From the NCBI GenBank assembly GCA_023433755.1, contig JAEYUA010000214.1, positions 1 to 8,658 of the forward strand: 8,658 nt of DNA, given 5' to 3'. Numbering within the stretch: position 1 is the stretch's first letter; each line of letters starts with the position of its first letter. The notes under the pieces are model-generated. The model was not told the DNA's origin and ran no database searches. It saw nothing but the letters and a program-made list of their open reading frames with translations. This document shows, one piece after another, positions 6,671 to 8,658 of the stretch. The DNA is from Bacteroidota bacterium. Lineage in GTDB: Bacteria; Bacteroidota; Bacteroidia; Chitinophagales; Chitinophagaceae. The position numbers and the translations under genes were made by a program.

Positions 6671-8155
6671 CCTGACCGTTTGTAGCACCGGCTGAAGGTC
6701 GGGTGAAAGTTTCATGAGGAAGGTTCCGCCTGCAAACAGCACACAGAATACAACGCTCCTGGTTATGATCCAGGGAAAGCCCTGCTGGTACCTGAACAGG
6801 TAATAACAGAACAGGTAAGCCCCTGCGGCCAGCACCAGGGTAAGCAGGGTTTTGTAGGTGAAGGGTTGCATTTTAAATTTTTTCCAGAGAAAAATATAGC
6901 GGATCCCGTTGTACACGGTAAAGGTGATGAGGTTGGACACCGCGGGACCTACCACTCCAAGGTGCCGGGTAAGTTGCCAGGTAACCGGTATGGTGAGCGC
7001 CAGCAACACCACGCCGCTGATAAAATCAAATCGCCAGTATGTGGAGGTTGTAATAATCTGCGCGTTCACTCCCGTTCCCATGTCAATGATCCGGGTGAGT
7101 CCTATAAAAAAGAAAACCCACTTGGCCAGCCTGTAATCTTCCTGCAATTTGAAAGTGGTGATCATATCATCAAAATTCATCCAGATGAGGCAGAACAGGG
7201 CGCTGGCAAAAAGAAGCTGGTTGATGGCTGAGTGCTGGTAGATTTTAAAGATCTTCTTCAGGTTCTTATCCCTCCAGGAATGGGAGAGGGCGCCAACGGA
7301 TGCTGAAATGATCGCTCTTTGCGGTGCCTGCATGAGGCTTGAAAAGTTCTGGGCCAGTGTAAAAATGCCCGCAAAGCCCATTCCATTGGGAAGTACAGCG
7401 GCGATAATGATTGTATCCAGCACACTCGCAATATTCAATACAAGCCCGCCTCCCCAGAAAAAAATGGCAAGAGGCAGGATCTTCCTGAAAAATTTCCGGG
7501 TGACCCTGCTGATTTTAAAATTGAAATGCAGCACACCCTTACGCATGAAATAGATGAGCAGGTAAGTTGCCAGCGCCAGGTAGGTAAAGGCATAGATCGT
7601 TACAAATACATCAAAACTTTCAATGAGGCGGTAACTGATCAGCACAATCAGCACGGTGAGGAATAAACGGAAAACCACTTCCCTGAGAATATTACTCAGT
7701 ACGGCCTTGCGTTGTTGCCAGGCATAAGCTTCCATGATCATGTACAGGGTGTAGCCGAATCCGAACAAGAAGGTCCAGTAATAATACTGGAGCAATTGGG
7801 GTGAGTTGGCAAAGATCCTGTTGGCAATCAGGTTCTTCATCAGCAGGCCAATCAACAGTACCAATCCAAAACCCGCGCAGGGAATGATCAGTGCCCAGGT
7901 CATCTGGTCATTTTTCCTGTTGGGCAGGTGCGCATTGTAATAAGGAAAGAATTTGGCTACATAGGCCGGCATGCCCAGGCTTGCCACGGAAAACATGATG
8001 TTGGCAAAGGCAATGAAAATACCTGTGATCCCGAATTGCTCCTTGGTAAGACCACTGCCTTCCCGCGTAAACAGCCAGGTATTAAAAAAGCCCAGCGCAA
8101 ATCCAAAGTACACGATGAGGGAGGAAATGATGCTTTGCCTGCGGATGGTGCTCAT
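6653..8155 (-). CDS. Polysaccharide/lipid-linked oligosaccharide flippase-like membrane protein (MOP superfamily)
   Basis: A 500-aa integral membrane protein with about 14 hydrophobic segments (roughly 9-29, 41-61, 86-106, 121-143, 160-178, 182-204, two at 227-280, then 312-327, 343-360, 376-396, 401-424, 434-454, 462-482). This topology and length fit the polysaccharide transport (Wzx/RfbX-like) branch of the MATE/MOP superfamily. Supporting features are the N-terminal pattern RRQSIISSLIVYFGFALGF with the following TKEQFGITGIF, the segment FAGIFTLAQNF at 261-271, and GVVGPAVSNLI at 400-410. The likely role is moving lipid-linked glycans across the inner membrane for envelope polysaccharide synthesis; the substrate cannot be read. 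No glycosyltransferase or polymerase genes lie nearby, so this is an orphan copy. The ATG at 8153-8155 is the natural start, without Shine-Dalgarno; TATCTTTA (8170 to 8163, - strand) resembles a -7 box but is very close to the start. The last 11 bp overlap the convergent NlpC/P60 gene. Confidence 0.82.
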   Translation of the reverse strand: MSTIRRQSIISSLIVYFGFALGFFNTWLFTREGSGLTKEQFGITGIFIAFANIMFSVASLGMPAYVAKFFPYYNAHLPNRKNDQMTWALIIPCAGFGLVLLIGLLMKNLIANRIFANSPQLLQYYYWTFLFGFGYTLYMIMEAYAWQQRKAVLSNILREVVFRLFLTVLIVLISYRLIESFDVFVTIYAFTYLALATYLLIYFMRKGVLHFNFKISRVTRKFFRKILPLAIFFWGGGLVLNIASVLDTIIIAAVLPNGMGFAGIFTLAQNFSSLMQAPQRAIISASVGALSHSWRDKNLKKIFKIYQHSAINQLLFASALFCLIWMNFDDMITTFKLQEDYRLAKWVFFFIGLTRIIDMGTGVNAQIITTSTYWRFDFISGVVLLALTIPVTWQLTRHLGVVGPAVSNLITFTVYNGIRYIFLWKKFKMQPFTYKTLLTLVLAAGAYLFCYYLFRYQQGFPWIITRSVVFCVLFAGGTFLMKLSPDLQPVLQTVRKKLRV

Positions 8156-8174
8156 TGAGGAGTAAAGATAAGAG

Positions 8175-8239
8175 AGAAGTCAGTAGTCTGAAGTCTGAAG
8201 TCAGTAGTCAATTAGTTCAAAGTTGAAAGTTTAAAGTCG
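8175..8239. repeat. Heptamer tandem array (NNAAGTC/AGTAGTC type)
   Basis: Five uninterrupted 7-bp units are present: AGAAGTC (8175-8181), AGTAGTC (8182-8188), TGAAGTC (8189-8195), TGAAGTC (8196-8202) and AGTAGTC (8203-8209). Decayed units follow: AAAGTTG (8219-8225), AAAGTTT (8226-8232) and AAAGTCG (8233-8239), after a 9-bp irregular step. The array starts 20 bp upstream of the flippase start codon and so may lie in its leader. The same unit family recurs at 8303-8360. Confidence 0.85.
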
Positions 8240-8270
8240 GTGTCATCAGGGAATGGAGTGTATTTTTTAG

Positions 8271-8304
8271 TCGGCTTGCCAGCCGAAGCTTTAGCGTAGG
8301 CTGG
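8271..8304. repeat. REP-like palindrome with two alternative stems
   Basis: TCGGCT (8271-8276) can pair with AGCCGA (8281-8286) around TGCC. Alternatively CCAGCC (8279-8284) can pair with GGCTGG (8299-8304), enclosing GAAGC and GCGTA halves that pair except at two G/A mismatches. The two stems share 8281-8284, so they exclude each other. I recall the core CGAAGCTTTAGCGTAGG in intergenic palindromes of many bacteria, which suggests a dispersed element, but copy number cannot be checked here. No T-tract follows on either strand. Confidence 0.6.
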
Positions 8305-8360
8305 AAGTCCGAAGTCAGTAGTCACGACTCACGATTCACGACTACCGACTACCGACTTCC
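8303..8360. repeat. Inverted heptamer array (hairpin) after the M1 peptidase gene
   Basis: The left arm has three units: GGAAGTC (8303-8309), CGAAGTC (8310-8316) and AGTAGTC (8317-8323). The right arm has five in opposite sense: GACTCAC (8326-8332), GATTCAC (8333-8339), GACTACC (8340-8346), GACTACC (8347-8353) and GACTTCC (8354-8360). The outermost units pair 7 of 7, the inner ones 5 and 6 of 7, around a 16-nt loop. The array ends 2 bp from the stop codon of the M1 peptidase gene. It lacks a T-tract, so it is not a standard terminator. Confidence 0.85.
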
Positions 8361-8362
8361 TC

Positions 8363-8658
8363 CTATCCCTTCTTTACTTTCACATAAAAATTCGGATCAA
8401 CGGTAATTCCTGAAAAATCCTTTCCTTCCCATTTTATTTTTTGTTCAGCCGTGGTTGGGTGGATCCATTGACCGTTCGTGAGTTTCACCGGCATATCAAA
8501 ACCAGGTATACAATTGGTCCATTTGAATTTTAGTGTTTCATCATCTGCCTTGAGTTCCAGCTCAGGGATCTGCGTGGTTTTGAGATACTGTTCAAACACC
8601 TTCGCAAAATTGATCCCTGATTTTTCACTGATATAATTTTCTACCTGCCAGGAATGAA
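8363..8658 (-). CDS. M1-family aminopeptidase, C-terminal fragment (runs off window)
   Basis: About 98 codons are visible, open to the window edge and ending at the TAG at 8363-8365. Read from the edge, the translation includes WQVENYISEKSGINFAKVF, then EQYLKTTQIPELEL, then FKWTNCIPGFDMPVKLTNG and WIHPTT. The block with a SG(x)nFxKVFxQYLxTTxIPxLE pattern followed by a small beta domain (FDMPVKL) is typical of the end of Bacteroidota M1 zinc metallopeptidases, which remove N-terminal residues from peptides and are often exported. The catalytic GxMEN and HExxH motifs would lie upstream, outside the window, so activity cannot be judged. A GTG at 8597-8599 is only an internal Val codon, not a start, because family similarity continues upstream of it. 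The gene is in the same direction as the flippase but separated by 207 bp of repeat-rich DNA, so an operon is doubtful. Confidence 0.83.
   Translation of the reverse strand, partial: HSWQVENYISEKSGINFAKVFEQYLKTTQIPELELKADDETLKFKWTNCIPGFDMPVKLTNGQWIHPTTAEQKIKWEGKDFSGITVDPNFYVKVKKG

Noticed and set aside
8175..8360. CRISPR array
   Set aside because: Units are 7 bp with no unique spacers of 25-40 bp, and no cas genes are present.
8363..8599. A complete 78-aa small protein starting at the GTG at 8599
   Set aside because: The frame stays open to the window edge and the upstream residues (WQVENYISEKSG and onward) continue the M1 peptidase similarity, so this is the 3' end of a larger gene.

Overview
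The window comes from a Bacteroidota chromosome, most likely a member of Chitinophagales/Chitinophagaceae. This is inferred from the AT-rich start regions without Shine-Dalgarno sequences, from TAnnTTTG-type promoter elements, from the adjacent dnaE-trxA pair (as I remember it, common in Bacteroidota), and from the sequence style of the proteins. I could not run a search, so the family-level placement is tentative. It looks like ordinary core-genome sequence: six protein genes, two strands, no tRNA or rRNA, no transposase, no CRISPR, no phage or toxin genes.

Layout, left to right. Bases 1-163 are a non-coding left flank with short direct repeats and a good candidate promoter. Then comes a NupG-type nucleoside/H+ symporter (164-1438, +), whose uridine-pocket residues match those I recall for E. 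coli NupG. Between it and the convergent thioredoxin gene lie two facing 7-bp repeat arrays and a strong bidirectional intrinsic terminator. trxA (1624-1944, -) follows dnaE (2111-5740, -), the replicative DNA polymerase III alpha subunit, which keeps all residues expected of an active PHP proofreading site. A divergent spacer of about 215 bp separates dnaE from a secreted NlpC/P60 cell-wall peptidase (5956-6663, +). That gene runs tail-to-tail into a polysaccharide flippase-like membrane protein (6653-8155, -), with an 11-bp overlap. A 207-bp spacer full of heptamer repeats and a REP-like palindrome separates the flippase from the 3' end of an M1-family aminopeptidase (8363 to the window edge, -).

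The genes do not form one pathway. They cover nucleoside uptake, redox homeostasis, chromosome replication, peptidoglycan hydrolysis, envelope glycan export and peptide breakdown. I see no novel multigene system. The most unusual signal is in the spacers: short tandem arrays with a strict 7-bp period but different unit sequences at different loci, arranged as facing (inverted) arms right next to gene ends, one of them beside a REP-like palindrome with two mutually exclusive stems.
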